DNA of 13,922 bases from an uncultured Candidatus Saccharibacteria bacterium (GTDB lineage Bacteria > Patescibacteria > Saccharimonadia > Saccharimonadales > 2-12-FULL-41-12): positions 1 to 13,922 of the forward strand of contig CAMLDK010000020.1 of NCBI GenBank assembly GCA_946478995.1, written 5' to 3'. The notes beneath the pieces were generated by a model. The model ran no database searches. It was not told the origin of the DNA and saw nothing but the letters and a program-made list of their open reading frames with translations. Made by a program: the position numbers and the translations under genes. Below are positions 1 through 7,110 of this stretch, in pieces (within the stretch, counting starts at the first letter, position 1; each line of letters opens with the position of its first letter).

Positions 1-561
1 TATGGTCTTTACTTCTTGTTTGACGTTAGAGATAAATTCCGTATATACGATGCTTGCTTTATCAATATTTTTATCTTCATATTGCTTGATCGTGTCCATT
101 ATGATCGGGCGTATGTCGGACGGGCCCGGGTCTCGGCTGAACATCGAGTAAGCGCTGGCAACGTTTACGTCTTTCACGCGAGTGAAAAATTGTCCGCCCT
201 TGCGGCCTATAGCCACCAAGTTTGTTTTAATCTTATTTTTATTGTTTTCTTCTATCTGCTTGGCGACCGCTTTTATTATATTGCCGTCATATCCGCCAGC
301 CAGCCCAAGGTCACTGGTTACGATTATCAGAAGATGCTCATTTATCGGACGGGCCTGGAAAAGCGGATTCAAAGACACGTCGCTGACCGTACTTAGCCGG
401 CTTAAGATACCTTTGGCGCTTTCGCGGTAATCGCGGGTAGCTAAAGCCTGTCCCTGAGCTTTTTTCATCTTGCTGGCGGCAACCAATTCCATAGCCTTAG
501 TGATCTGCCTGGTGTTTTTTACGCTGCCTATCCGGCGTTTTAAAGCGGTAGTATTAGCCAT
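1..561 (-). CDS. atpG: F1Fo ATP synthase gamma subunit, C-terminus cut by window edge
   Basis: Gamma is the central rotor shaft of F1 and couples c-ring rotation to catalysis in the alpha3beta3 head. Reading the minus strand from the ATG at 559-561 gives an open frame of 187 codons to the window edge with no stop. The N-terminus has the family hallmark around RRIGSVKNTRQITKAMELVA (residues 9-28) followed by ASKMKKAQ. The segment LLIIVTSDLGLAGGYDGN further on matches the conserved 'SD.GLcGg.N' region. The full protein should be about 280-300 residues, so roughly the last third is missing. Only 3 nt separate it from the atpA stop, so it is the next cistron of the same operon. atpD and atpC would be expected beyond the edge. 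Confidence 0.96.
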   Translation of the reverse strand, partial: MANTTALKRRIGSVKNTRQITKAMELVAASKMKKAQGQALATRDYRESAKGILSRLSTVSDVSLNPLFQARPINEHLLIIVTSDLGLAGGYDGNIIKAVAKQIEENNKNKIKTNLVAIGRKGGQFFTRVKDVNVASAYSMFSRDPGPSDIRPIIMDTIKQYEDKNIDKASIVYTEFISNVKQEVKTI

Positions 562-564
562 ATA

Positions 565-2100
565 TTATTTACTTTCTTTATAGTCCTTTGCTATGCGCTT
601 AGCTGCATCCAAGATATCTTTTTTAGTCTTGTCGGAAGGTTTGTCACCCTCATTTAGCTTCTCCATATCTTTTTTGTGCTTGCGGTTCAGCTCGTCCAGT
701 AGCGCTTCAAGCGCCTTGTGGATGCTCTTTACCGGTACATCGTCAAAGGCTCCTTCGGTAGCAGCCAGAAGCATCGAAGTCTGCTCCCACACCGAATAAG
801 GAGAATACTGAGGTTGTTTGAGGAGCTCGGTCAGTCTTTGGCCGCGTTCGATCCGCTGTTTGGTTTCCGCATCCAGATCAGTAGAGAATTGTGCGAAAGC
901 TGCCAGTTCGCGGAACTGGGCCAGGCTCAAACGCAAATCGCCAGCCACGCTTCTGACTGCTTTAGTCTGAGCGGCACCGCCCACGCGGGATACCGACAAC
1001 CCGACCGAAATAGCCGGCCTGATACCCTGATAGAACAGATTGGTTTCAAGGAATATCTGGCCGTCAGTGATCGAAATCACGTTAGTGGGGATGAATGCGC
1101 TGACGTCGCCTGCCTGAGTCTCGATTATCGGCAGGGCAGTCAGGCTGCCGGCTCCCAATTTATCGGACAACTTGGCTGAGCGTTCAAGCAGCCTGGAGTG
1201 AAGATAAAAAACATCGCCGGGAAAGGCTTCTCGGCCGGGAGGGCGCCTGAGCAGGAGGCTCATTTGCCTGTAAGCGTTAGCATGCTTGGAAAGATCGTCA
1301 TAAGCGATCAGGGCATGCTGCTTGTTATCGCGAAAATATTCACCGATAGCCGTACCGGCATACGGCGCTATGAACTGCAAGCTGGCCGGATCGGACGGGG
1401 AAGTAGCGACTACTATAGTCTGATCCATCACGCCTTCTCTTTGCAGTCTGGCTACCATGCGGGCGACTTTGGAAAGTTTCTGTCCGATTGCCACATAAAT
1501 GTTTATCACACCTGTCTTCTGGCGGTACTGGTTGATCATCGTGTCCACGACAACGGCGGTCTTGCCGGTCTGGCGATCGCCGATGATAAGCTCCCTTTGA
1601 CCGCGGCCGATAGGAACCATGGCATCGATCGCTGTTATACCGGTCATCAGGGGTTCATGCACGCTTTTACGGTCAAGCACACCGGGAGCATCCTGTTCAA
1701 TATTGCCGAAATGCTTGGACTTGATCGGACCTTTATCATCCAAAGGACGTCCCAAAGGATCGACAACGCGGCCTATCAGTTCCGGGCCGACCGGTATCTG
1801 CTGAACCTTGCCGGTTAGGCGGACGCGCGCTCCGGCGCTGATCTTAGTTTCATCGCCCAGAAGCACCGCGCCGATCTCGTTTTCCTGCAGGTTAAGTGCG
1901 AAGGCTTGGATCATCTCTCCACCTTTGCCCTCGATTTCAACCACCTCGTTGGCCCCGCATGAGCGCAGGCCGTAGATCCACGCTATACCGTCGGCGCTGC
2001 GGGTAACCACACCGACATTTTCTATCTCCGGGGAAGTCTTTAGCTCCTCTATGGCGTTCCTGATATCTTCCGATAGTTCTTTGACTGAAATCTCACTCAT
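565..2100 (-). CDS. atpA: F1Fo ATP synthase alpha subunit
   Basis: This is the non-catalytic nucleotide-binding subunit of the F1 head. At 511 residues it has the normal family length. Visible motifs are the P-loop GDRQTGKT (residues 174-181), the Walker B-type segment ALIAYDDL ending near D268-D269, and the signature [11 protein letters not shown] with the arginine finger at R372. That arginine reaches into the beta catalytic site. An AAGGAGA Shine-Dalgarno (minus strand, positions 2109-2115) lies 8 nt before the ATG and fixes the start. The gene is 19 nt downstream of atpH and 3 nt upstream of atpG. Nothing is missing, and identity is essentially certain. Confidence 0.99.
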   Translation of the reverse strand: MSEISVKELSEDIRNAIEELKTSPEIENVGVVTRSADGIAWIYGLRSCGANEVVEIEGKGGEMIQAFALNLQENEIGAVLLGDETKISAGARVRLTGKVQQIPVGPELIGRVVDPLGRPLDDKGPIKSKHFGNIEQDAPGVLDRKSVHEPLMTGITAIDAMVPIGRGQRELIIGDRQTGKTAVVVDTMINQYRQKTGVINIYVAIGQKLSKVARMVARLQREGVMDQTIVVATSPSDPASLQFIAPYAGTAIGEYFRDNKQHALIAYDDLSKHANAYRQMSLLLRRPPGREAFPGDVFYLHSRLLERSAKLSDKLGAGSLTALPIIETQAGDVSAFIPTNVISITDGQIFLETNLFYQGIRPAISVGLSVSRVGGAAQTKAVRSVAGDLRLSLAQFRELAAFAQFSTDLDAETKQRIERGQRLTELLKQPQYSPYSVWEQTSMLLAATEGAFDDVPVKSIHKALEALLDELNRKHKKDMEKLNEGDKPSDKTKKDILDAAKRIAKDYKESK

Positions 2101-2119
2101 TAAAGTCTTCTCCTTATAC

Positions 2120-2518
2120 TTAGGTGGTTAATTGTTTCAATTTATTCAACTTAGCGCTAACGCTTAGATCCAGCAGATGGTTCGCGAACTCCAGCCGTAT
2201 GCCGCCAACGACGGAGCGGTCTACTCTTTCATTTACGATTATATCTTTGGCGTTAGGGCTGATCTTGAGTACGGTTTTCTTGATATCTTCGAGCTGGGGC
2301 GGCGACAGTTTATGTGAAGATATAGCCGTAAGTTCTACTATATGATCCCGGCTTTTTCTGACCTGCATGATATCCCTGGAAAGGGAATTAAGCTCGCTTG
2401 CCTTATTGTTTTCAACCAGATAAGCCGCAATTTTCGCGGCAAGGCTGCTCTGGCTTTCTTTGTTCATAAGTTCTGCTACTTTGTCTGCCAGCTTAGTACG
2501 GGAAAAGGAACTCGTCAT
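2120..2518 (-). CDS. atpH: F1Fo ATP synthase delta subunit, short form
   Basis: Delta forms part of the peripheral stalk that ties the top of F1 to subunit b. The C-terminal part is recognisable: a short beta segment ([20 protein letters not shown]) and then a final helix ([15 protein letters not shown]), matching the conserved 'D.sliGG..i...D.SikgkL..L' end of the family. At 132 residues it is about 40-50 shorter than the usual 175-180. The shortfall lies in the N-terminal helical domain, which normally binds alpha. Its ATG overlaps the atpF stop (ATGA at 2515-2518), which indicates translational coupling. Identity rests on operon position plus the C-terminal motif. Confidence 0.92.
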   Translation of the reverse strand: MTSSFSRTKLADKVAELMNKESQSSLAAKIAAYLVENNKASELNSLSRDIMQVRKSRDHIVELTAISSHKLSPPQLEDIKKTVLKISPNAKDIIVNERVDRSVVGGIRLEFANHLLDLSVSAKLNKLKQLTT

Positions 2519-3054
2519 GCGCGCTCCCTTAGCACCTTGGATATAAGCTGCTTGTCTTTATCGTCATCCAATTTCTGTCTGGTAACTTCCTCGGTAGTGG
2601 CAACTATAAGGTTAACCATTTCCTTTTCCAGCTTGCGCTTGGCTTTGTCCGACTCTTCCAGGATCTTTTGCTTGGCTTCCTTGATGATCTGGTCAGCTTT
2701 AGCCTGGGATTTCTCTTCGGCCTGCTTGATGATCAAGCTGGCTTTGTCCTTGGTCTCAGCTATCAACTCGTCGGCTTCGGCCCGGGTCTGTTTCCTGACT
2801 TTATCGACTTCTTCGTCAAGCTTCTCCTTCTCCGCCTGCATGTCGCTGGTCAGCCGCACGCCTTCTTCGATGGTTTTCTGGCGCTTGTCCAAAATATCAA
2901 CGATTCTATGGAAGACAAACTTATATAGAACAAAAAATACCAGTAAAAAGGTAATGAGCTGGACTATAAAAGCCTGGCCGTCAATGCCAAGAGCGGCAAA
3001 GCCGGTAGCTTCCGACGATCCTTCTGCTGCGAACCTATTTAATATTTCAAACAT
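2515..3054 (-). CDS. atpF: F1Fo ATP synthase subunit b
   Basis: Subunit b is the peripheral-stalk stator. It has one N-terminal membrane helix (about residues 28-48, IVQLITFLLVFFVLYKFVF) followed by a long charged helix (about 52-178) rich in K/E/A/Q heptads, typical of the dimeric b coiled coil. Its 179 residues are close to the normal 155-175. An AGGAGA sequence lies about 11-12 nt upstream of the ATG. The stop codon TGA overlaps the atpH start. Use of TGA as a real stop here argues against the TGA-to-glycine recoding known from some Patescibacteria. Confidence 0.97.
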   Translation of the reverse strand: MFEILNRFAAEGSSEATGFAALGIDGQAFIVQLITFLLVFFVLYKFVFHRIVDILDKRQKTIEEGVRLTSDMQAEKEKLDEEVDKVRKQTRAEADELIAETKDKASLIIKQAEEKSQAKADQIIKEAKQKILEESDKAKRKLEKEMVNLIVATTEEVTRQKLDDDKDKQLISKVLRERA

Positions 3055-3080
3055 ATTTTAAGCTTTCTCCTGATGAACCA

Positions 3081-3311
3081 TTATCCGACTATGAAGAATC
3101 CGGCGATGGCCAAGATTCCGAACACTTCAGCCAATCCGATGAAAATAAACAGCTGGCCTAAGAACTTAGCGGACTCCGGGTTGCGGCTTACGGCATTCAT
3201 AAAAGATGCGCCCATTATGCCTATCGCTATGGCCGGTCCTATGCCGCCAAATCCTAGCAAAAGTCCTTTCGCTATCACCGTTGTGTCTACTGCTTCTGCA
3301 AGTAATTCCAT
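3081..3311 (-). CDS. atpE: F1Fo ATP synthase subunit c (proteolipid)
   Basis: This 76-residue membrane hairpin forms the rotor ring of Fo. Helix 1 spans about 12-38 (glycine-rich GFGGIGPAIAIGIMGA), the polar loop contains RNP (43-45), and helix 2 spans about 50-75 with the ion-carrying carboxylate E62 in GLAEVFGI. The helix-1 glutamine and the Ser/Thr after the carboxylate, both typical of Na+-binding c subunits, are absent: the glutamine position is not Gln, and V63 follows E62. This favours proton coupling, as an inference from motif only. An AAAGGAAA Shine-Dalgarno precedes the ATG closely. Gaps to atpF (26 nt) and atpB (49 nt, AT-rich) are short. Confidence 0.98.
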   Translation of the reverse strand: MELLAEAVDTTVIAKGLLLGFGGIGPAIAIGIMGASFMNAVSRNPESAKFLGQLFIFIGLAEVFGILAIAGFFIVG

Positions 3312-3360
3312 TTCTTTCCTTTCTTTATAATTAATAAATTCTTATAAACTTTAAATACTA

Positions 3361-4155
3361 CTAGGCTTTCTCTTCCGCTTCTTCCAAGCTATGGGAAATA
3401 GCCAAAGACAAATATGCCACCAGAAGCACTACGAAGATATACGCCTGTAGTATTCCAACAAAAATTTCAAGCAATGTAAAGGGCAAGCCGGCTATCGGTC
3501 CGGCCATTTGCGCCAAATGAGTAAAAACGGAGATCAATATTTCACCTACGGCCACATTGAGGAACAACCGCAGGCCTAGGGTTATAAGCCTGGTGAATTC
3601 TGAAAATATCTCGAAAGCGCCGATCAAATATGTTGCCGGGTTTATCAGGCTTCCCGGGAAATAGTGCTTAGCGTAGTTTTTAAGCCCGATTTCCCGGATA
3701 GCCAAGATCTGGACCACGATCATCCCAAACAGGGCCATGGCCATCGTCCCGTTCAGGTCGGCCGTGAACGGACGAAGGAAATTAGTCCCGTTGTATTGCA
3801 CGGAATGTCCCACGCCGGGGAACAGCCCAAGCCAGTTGCTAAGGAGAATAAAGAAGAAGAGGGAAGCGAAAATAGGGGCGTATTTAAGAGCAATCCGACG
3901 GCTGCCCAAACTGTTGCTCATGGTAGTTATGATGAATTCTACGCCGGCATCAACCAGCTGCACCGGTCCGCGCGAACCGCCCACTTTCATCTTGCGGGCA
4001 GCAATAAACAGAAGGATTATGATTAGTAGCGAGCAAAACCAGCCATAAACCATAGAGTTAGTCACGGCTATGTCGCCGACATGAAAGAGCTTCTGTGAAG
4101 ATATGGTGACATGCAGGTCTTCCTGGGCAAAGTTTGTGATGAAATTAAAGCTCAT
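3361..4155 (-). CDS. atpB: F1Fo ATP synthase subunit a
   Basis: This is the stator membrane subunit that forms the two proton half-channels beside the c ring. It has 264 residues with five to six hydrophobic helices (for example about 35-53, 92-113, 136-153, 176-210 and 222-254). The essential arginine is R196 in LGLRLFLN, with N200 and E205 following as in the family. E230 and Q237 lie in the last long helix (LLEIFVGILQAYIF). The C-terminus is acidic. Its start overlaps the upstream AtpZ-like gene by 11 nt, and AAGGA lies 5 nt before the ATG, both supporting coupled translation. Confidence 0.98.
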   Translation of the reverse strand: MSFNFITNFAQEDLHVTISSQKLFHVGDIAVTNSMVYGWFCSLLIIILLFIAARKMKVGGSRGPVQLVDAGVEFIITTMSNSLGSRRIALKYAPIFASLFFFILLSNWLGLFPGVGHSVQYNGTNFLRPFTADLNGTMAMALFGMIVVQILAIREIGLKNYAKHYFPGSLINPATYLIGAFEIFSEFTRLITLGLRLFLNVAVGEILISVFTHLAQMAGPIAGLPFTLLEIFVGILQAYIFVVLLVAYLSLAISHSLEEAEEKA

Positions 4156-4408
4156 TCATATCCTTATTTAGTTTCTTATATGCCTTAAATATAATAAATC
4201 CGGCTAAAATTGTACCAAATAACAGCCCGATTAGTGTAAAAACCTGTCCCGACTCTCTTTTATCGTCCAGCCAGGCGCCGCCTACGATAGGTCCGGCCAA
4301 AGCTATTGCCAGCCGCCAGCTGATATCAAGCAGACTGGAAAAGAACAAGCGTTTTGCTTTTTTAACAGTCTCCTCATTAGTCGTCGTTTTACCGGCGCTT
4401 TTTACCAT
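4145..4408 (-). CDS. AtpZ/AtpI-like small membrane protein of the ATP synthase operon
   Basis: This 87-residue protein starts the atp operon. It has a basic N-terminus (MVKSAGKTTTNEETVKKAKR) and two membrane helices, about 26-47 (with GPIVGGAWLDD at its end) and 54-75 (VFTLIGLLFGTILAGFIIF). This arrangement and the 'G.wLD' and 'liGlllG...gf' patterns fit the ATPase_gene1/AtpZ family, whose members are thought to help c-ring assembly or cation supply. The frame is open further upstream (to 4453), but that would place the promoter -10 and -35 inside the coding region. The ATG at 4408, 10 nt downstream of the -10, is therefore preferred. The family call is from pattern only. Confidence 0.75.
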   Translation of the reverse strand: MVKSAGKTTTNEETVKKAKRLFFSSLLDISWRLAIALAGPIVGGAWLDDKRESGQVFTLIGLLFGTILAGFIIFKAYKKLNKDMNEL

Positions 4409-4418
4409 TGCTCTTACC

Positions 4419-4447
4419 ACTATATCACCTCTGTTTTTTGCAATCAA
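4419..4447 (-). promoter_or_regulatory. Promoter of the atp operon
   Basis: On the minus strand TTGATT (4442-4447) and TATAGT (4419-4424) are separated by exactly 17 nt. Transcription starting about 7 nt downstream would leave only a 3-5 nt leader before the ATG at 4408. The element sits in the 84-bp divergent gap shared with the adenosyltransferase gene at 4493. Confidence 0.65.
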
Positions 4448-4480
4448 CCGCAATCTTAAGCGATATTTGACGTTTGTTAT

Positions 4481-4486
4481 TATAAA
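4481..4486 (+). promoter_or_regulatory. -10 element of the adenosyltransferase gene
   Basis: TATAAA ends 6 nt before the ATG at 4493, the same geometry as the other leaderless starts in this window. No good -35 is visible at 16-19 nt upstream. TTGACG occurs at 4467-4472 but is far too close. The GAGG directly touching the ATG is too near to act as a Shine-Dalgarno. Confidence 0.45.
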
Positions 4487-4492
4487 TCGAGG

Positions 4493-5059
4493 ATGTTTGA
4501 GGATTTTAAAACCAAAGAGTCTGTCGTAATAGTCTATACCGGCGAGGGAAAGGGCAAGACCAGCGCGTCGCTCGGCTTGCTATCGCGAGCGCTTGGCAGC
4601 CGCTGGAAAGTCGCATTTATACAATTCGTCAAATATTGGGGCGTCGGCGAACACATATTCCTAAAAGATATTGAGGGTTTGTACGAAGACCAGCTGCACT
4701 TTTATAAGGGCGGGAAAGGCTTTTATAATGCCGGCGAACTTTCCGAAGCGAACATTTCGCCCCAGCAGCATAAAGAAGCGGCGGCGGAAACTTATAAAGA
4801 GGCTCTTAAAGCCGTCTCATCCGGTGATTTTAAACTGGTTATCTGCGACGAGATCAACAACGCGGTACATGAGAAATTGCTTAAGAAATCCGATCTTAAA
4901 AAACTGATAGAGGGCAGGCACCCGTCTACCAGCCTCTGCCTAACGGGCCGGAACTTTCCTGAAGACCTGTTGGACAATGTAGACATAGCTACCAATATGA
5001 CTAAGATCAAACACCACTTTGACGATAAGTTTTTGGCCAATCCTGGTATAGATTATTAA
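4493..5059 (+). CDS. cobO: Cob(I)yrinic acid a,c-diamide/cob(I)alamin adenosyltransferase, CobO/BtuR family
   Basis: The family transfers the 5'-deoxyadenosyl group of ATP to Co(I) corrinoids, making adenosylcobalamin. The 188 residues follow the family layout: IVYTGEGKGKTSASLGL (13-29) with P-loop GEGKGKTS (17-24), then the FIQFVK strand with GE (52-53) and GKGF (74-77). Next come the Walker B-like LVICDEINNA (115-124), LTGRN (150-154), and a C-terminal KHHF...NPGIDY end. No other cobalamin gene is visible. In a small-genome organism it would most plausibly serve salvage of corrinoids for a B12-dependent enzyme such as a class II ribonucleotide reductase, which is inference. It is divergent from the atp operon and 35 nt upstream of an orphan gene with its own promoter. 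Confidence 0.9.
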   Translation: MFEDFKTKESVVIVYTGEGKGKTSASLGLLSRALGSRWKVAFIQFVKYWGVGEHIFLKDIEGLYEDQLHFYKGGKGFYNAGELSEANISPQQHKEAAAETYKEALKAVSSGDFKLVICDEINNAVHEKLLKKSDLKKLIEGRHPSTSLCLTGRNFPEDLLDNVDIATNMTKIKHHFDDKFLANPGIDY

Positions 5060-5088
5060 TTGCTTCATTAACATATTTATTATATAGT
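5060..5088 (+). promoter_or_regulatory. Leaderless promoter of the 227-residue orphan
   Basis: TTGCTT (5060-5065) and TATAGT (5083-5088) are 17 nt apart. The -10 ends 6 nt before the ATG at 5095, so the predicted transcript starts on the start codon. No Shine-Dalgarno is present. The -35 begins immediately after the stop codon of the previous gene. Confidence 0.7.
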
Positions 5089-5094
5089 ATAGAA

Positions 5095-5778
5095 ATGGCA
5101 GAAAATAATGATTGGGGCGGCGATGAGATATTTAGAGATGCACCCAAATTTTTCGGCAACCCTAACCCTGATGCACGCCACTACGTAGGCTCACGCGGGA
5201 AGAAATACCAGTTTATTGCTTCCTTATCTATAGCAGCCAGTCTAGCAAGCGACCATTCTGAGGAGCCGCGAAGCGCATATGATGTTTATAACGATCTATT
5301 CACAGAATTGTCTATGCGAGGTATCAATATGTCCGCAAGCACACCGAACGGCGCAAATGAAAGTAGAAGAATATTAACTGCGATTGAGCAGATAGTGGGC
5401 GTAGGTGCGATTCAATCGCTTGCCGACATATCCATACAATCATATCTTGCGGATTTAAAGCTTACTCGCAGATTATCAGCTACCACCGAAGCGCTTAGCG
5501 AAGGTAATGCCATAGTGTTGCCGTTCCCCCACGAACTGGCGCCAGGCGGGCAAATAAAGAAAAGGGTTCCGGTCTGGGGCGTTTTGGCCTCCTTTCCTAA
5601 TGTGGCTATGGACGAAGCGTCAGTACGCGATGAAACTACCATGACATCGGTGGTATTCCCAACGCATGAACATGCGGTTAAAATGAACATCTCTCCTGAC
5701 GACCTAATATCAGTAATCGGCGCAGAGAACCGGACGGTTTCCGACGGCAACACCGGCTTCATAGTAGCCGCACGGTAA
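5095..5778 (+). CDS. Orphan protein of 227 residues, function unknown
   Basis: I do not recognise this protein. It looks soluble, with no signal peptide or convincing membrane helix. The N-terminus is polar and rich in Asp/Asn/Gly, with RDAPKFFGNPNPDARHY at about 14-30. A likely helical middle follows (about 40-145: IASLSIAASLASDHSEEP, then VYNDLFTELSMRG and ILTAIEQIVGVGAIQSLADI). The C-terminal part is beta-like, with KRVPVWGVLASFPNVAMDE, VVFPTHEHAVKM and a final TGFIVAAR. The start is supported by the leaderless promoter. It has its own promoter, so co-function with either neighbour is not implied. Confidence 0.85.
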   Translation: MAENNDWGGDEIFRDAPKFFGNPNPDARHYVGSRGKKYQFIASLSIAASLASDHSEEPRSAYDVYNDLFTELSMRGINMSASTPNGANESRRILTAIEQIVGVGAIQSLADISIQSYLADLKLTRRLSATTEALSEGNAIVLPFPHELAPGGQIKKRVPVWGVLASFPNVAMDEASVRDETTMTSVVFPTHEHAVKMNISPDDLISVIGAENRTVSDGNTGFIVAAR

Positions 5779-5792
5779 ATTTTCTTAAAAAC

Positions 5793-5801
5793 TGCTAATC
5801 T
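5793..5801 (+). promoter_or_regulatory. Extended -10 promoter of the PNK-like kinase
   Basis: TGC-TAATCT forms an extended -10 (TGn followed by a near-consensus hexamer) that ends 6 nt before the ATG at 5808. There is no clear -35, as expected for extended -10 promoters. This again predicts a leaderless mRNA. Confidence 0.5.
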
Positions 5802-5807
5802 ATATCT

Positions 5808-6335
5808 ATGCCAAAGCCTCTTCTTTATATGATGCTGGGGATCCCGGGGTCCGGTAAGACGTCTGTGTCGGAATATATTGCCAAGATTACGAAGGCCGTG
5901 CATATCAGCAGCGACCAGTTCAGAAAACATATGTTTGATAATCCGGAGAATATTACCGAGATTGAGCATAACCAGATATACAGCATGCTGGATTATATAA
6001 CCGTCCAGATATTAAAAAGTGGCAAAAGCGTTATTTATGACGCCAACCTGAACCAATATGTCCATAGGCAGGAAAAATACAAGATATGCGATGAGGTCGG
6101 CGCCGTCCCTAAATTAATCTGGGTAAAGACTAGCGAGGAAGTCGCCAGGCAGCGGGCTACCGAGCAGGCGGATCTTCACCCCCGGCACAGACCATTCGGC
6201 AACATGCGGCCGGAAACCTTCAAGAGGCTGGTAAAACAGATGGAGGAACCTAAAGAAGACGAAGATGCAGCCATAATAAGCGGCAATGAAATAGACGAAG
6301 ATGAGATTAAAAAAGTAATAGAAAGCCTTGTCTAG
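5808..6335 (+). CDS. P-loop kinase of the polynucleotide kinase/AAA_33 type
   Basis: This 175-residue protein has a P-loop GIPGSGKT (11-18) right at the N-terminus, then HISSDQFRK (32-40) and VIYDANLNQ (75-83). The distal part is arginine-rich: VARQRATEQ (112-120) and RHRPFGN (126-132). This order (GxPGSGKS, SxDxxR, DAtn, Rxxxr lid) is that of the T4 Pnk/zeta-toxin-like AAA_33 kinases, which phosphorylate nucleic acid 5'-OH ends or small metabolites. The lid and C-terminus do not tell me the substrate. No phosphatase or ligase domain is fused. Its TAG stop overlaps the stop of the convergent glycosyltransferase gene in the palindrome CTAG. Confidence 0.85.
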   Translation: MPKPLLYMMLGIPGSGKTSVSEYIAKITKAVHISSDQFRKHMFDNPENITEIEHNQIYSMLDYITVQILKSGKSVIYDANLNQYVHRQEKYKICDEVGAVPKLIWVKTSEEVARQRATEQADLHPRHRPFGNMRPETFKRLVKQMEEPKEDEDAAIISGNEIDEDEIKKVIESLV

Positions 6336-7075
6336 ATGCTTTCATCGGCCGGGAACTGGCGCAAAAGCTTCGGCCTCTGGTAGGCGATACCGTGGCTTAA
6401 ACTGGCGACCCATCGGAGGATATACTTGCTTAGCCCGCCGGGTTTTTTGGAGATTCTGAACACCGCGGCACACTTAAGCTCCGGACGGCGGACTATGTTG
6501 ACTCTTTTGGCGATATGCACGGCCAGATCAATATCTTCATGATATTTGCTATCCGTGCAAGTACTGCGCCTCTCGGCTTGCCAAACCCAGCTTGGAATAA
6601 CCATATTCGAGCCAAACAGCACATTGTGCCGCAGAAACGTATAGCTTAAGAAATAATAAGCAAGATCCACCAAGTAAGTGCTGCCTCGAGTCAACTTTAG
6701 ATTGCGATAATAGCAGCTGCCGCTCAAAGCGTAGGACAGGTTATGTCCACGATAAAAACCAAGCACGTTCTCCACCCAGTCCGGGGGCAGTTGAGTGTCG
6801 GCGTCTATCCTACCAATAAGACTGGAGTGTGTCTCATTAAATCCTTTGTCGCGGGCGTAGACTATGCCTTGCTGGGGCTCCGTCACGACTCTAACGAACG
6901 GATATTTGCGGGCTATGTTTATTGATTCATCGGTAGAATTATTGTCTACCACTATAACCTCGTCCGGCATGACCGTCTGGGCAGCTAGCGAATCCAGGCA
7001 CTCGCCCAGATAGTCTTTCTCATTGAAAACTGGTATGATTATCGAAAGTGTTAATGGTTTTTGTTTTTTTAGCAC
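6332..7075 (-). CDS. Family 2 glycosyltransferase
   Basis: This is a 247-residue GT-A fold transferase. It opens with LSIIIPVFNEKDYLGECLDS (10-29) and DEVIVVDNNSTDES (38-51). The metal-binding DAD sits in GRIDADTQLPPDW (88-100), and the acceptor-side HEDIDLAV motif (179-186) supplies the probable catalytic base. A mildly hydrophobic stretch at 134-160 may be membrane-associated, but there are no clear multiple membrane helices, so it is not a polymer-exporting synthase. The start is a GTG at 7073-7075 with no Shine-Dalgarno. A -10 ends 7 nt upstream, consistent with a leaderless message. It is divergent from the glycosidase-like gene with only 17 bp between starts, so a shared role in surface glycan assembly is plausible. 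The donor sugar is unknown. Confidence 0.92.
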   Translation of the reverse strand: MLKKQKPLTLSIIIPVFNEKDYLGECLDSLAAQTVMPDEVIVVDNNSTDESINIARKYPFVRVVTEPQQGIVYARDKGFNETHSSLIGRIDADTQLPPDWVENVLGFYRGHNLSYALSGSCYYRNLKLTRGSTYLVDLAYYFLSYTFLRHNVLFGSNMVIPSWVWQAERRSTCTDSKYHEDIDLAVHIAKRVNIVRRPELKCAAVFRISKKPGGLSKYILRWVASLSHGIAYQRPKLLRQFPADESI

Positions 7076-7110
7076 TCACTTAATATTATCAGATGCCAAA
7101 ACGTAAACAA
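7076..7110. promoter_or_regulatory. Bidirectional promoter with one palindromic -10 (TAATATTA)
   Basis: The 17-bp gap between the divergent GTG (7075) and ATG (7093) contains the 8-bp palindrome TAATATTA at 7081-7088. On the plus strand TAATAT (7081-7086) ends 6 nt before the ATG. On the minus strand TAATAT (plus positions 7083-7088) ends 7 nt before the GTG. It is preceded by a TGA extended -10 and by TTGTTT (plus 7105-7110) at 16 nt. The minus direction is therefore better supported. A plus alternative, TTGTTT (7061-7066), 17 nt, TATTAT (7084-7089), would start transcription just inside the first codon. Confidence 0.55.

Noticed and set aside
1198..1818. 206-codon plus-strand frame opposite atpA
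   Set aside because: It is antisense to a highly conserved gene with all motifs intact; a typical shadow frame.
3664..4048. Two plus-strand frames opposite atpB
   Set aside because: Both are mirror frames of a certain membrane protein gene, with no promoter or recognisable content.
5412..5969. 185-codon minus-strand frame across two plus-strand genes
   Set aside because: It overlaps both the orphan and kinase genes, whose promoters and P-loop support the plus strand.
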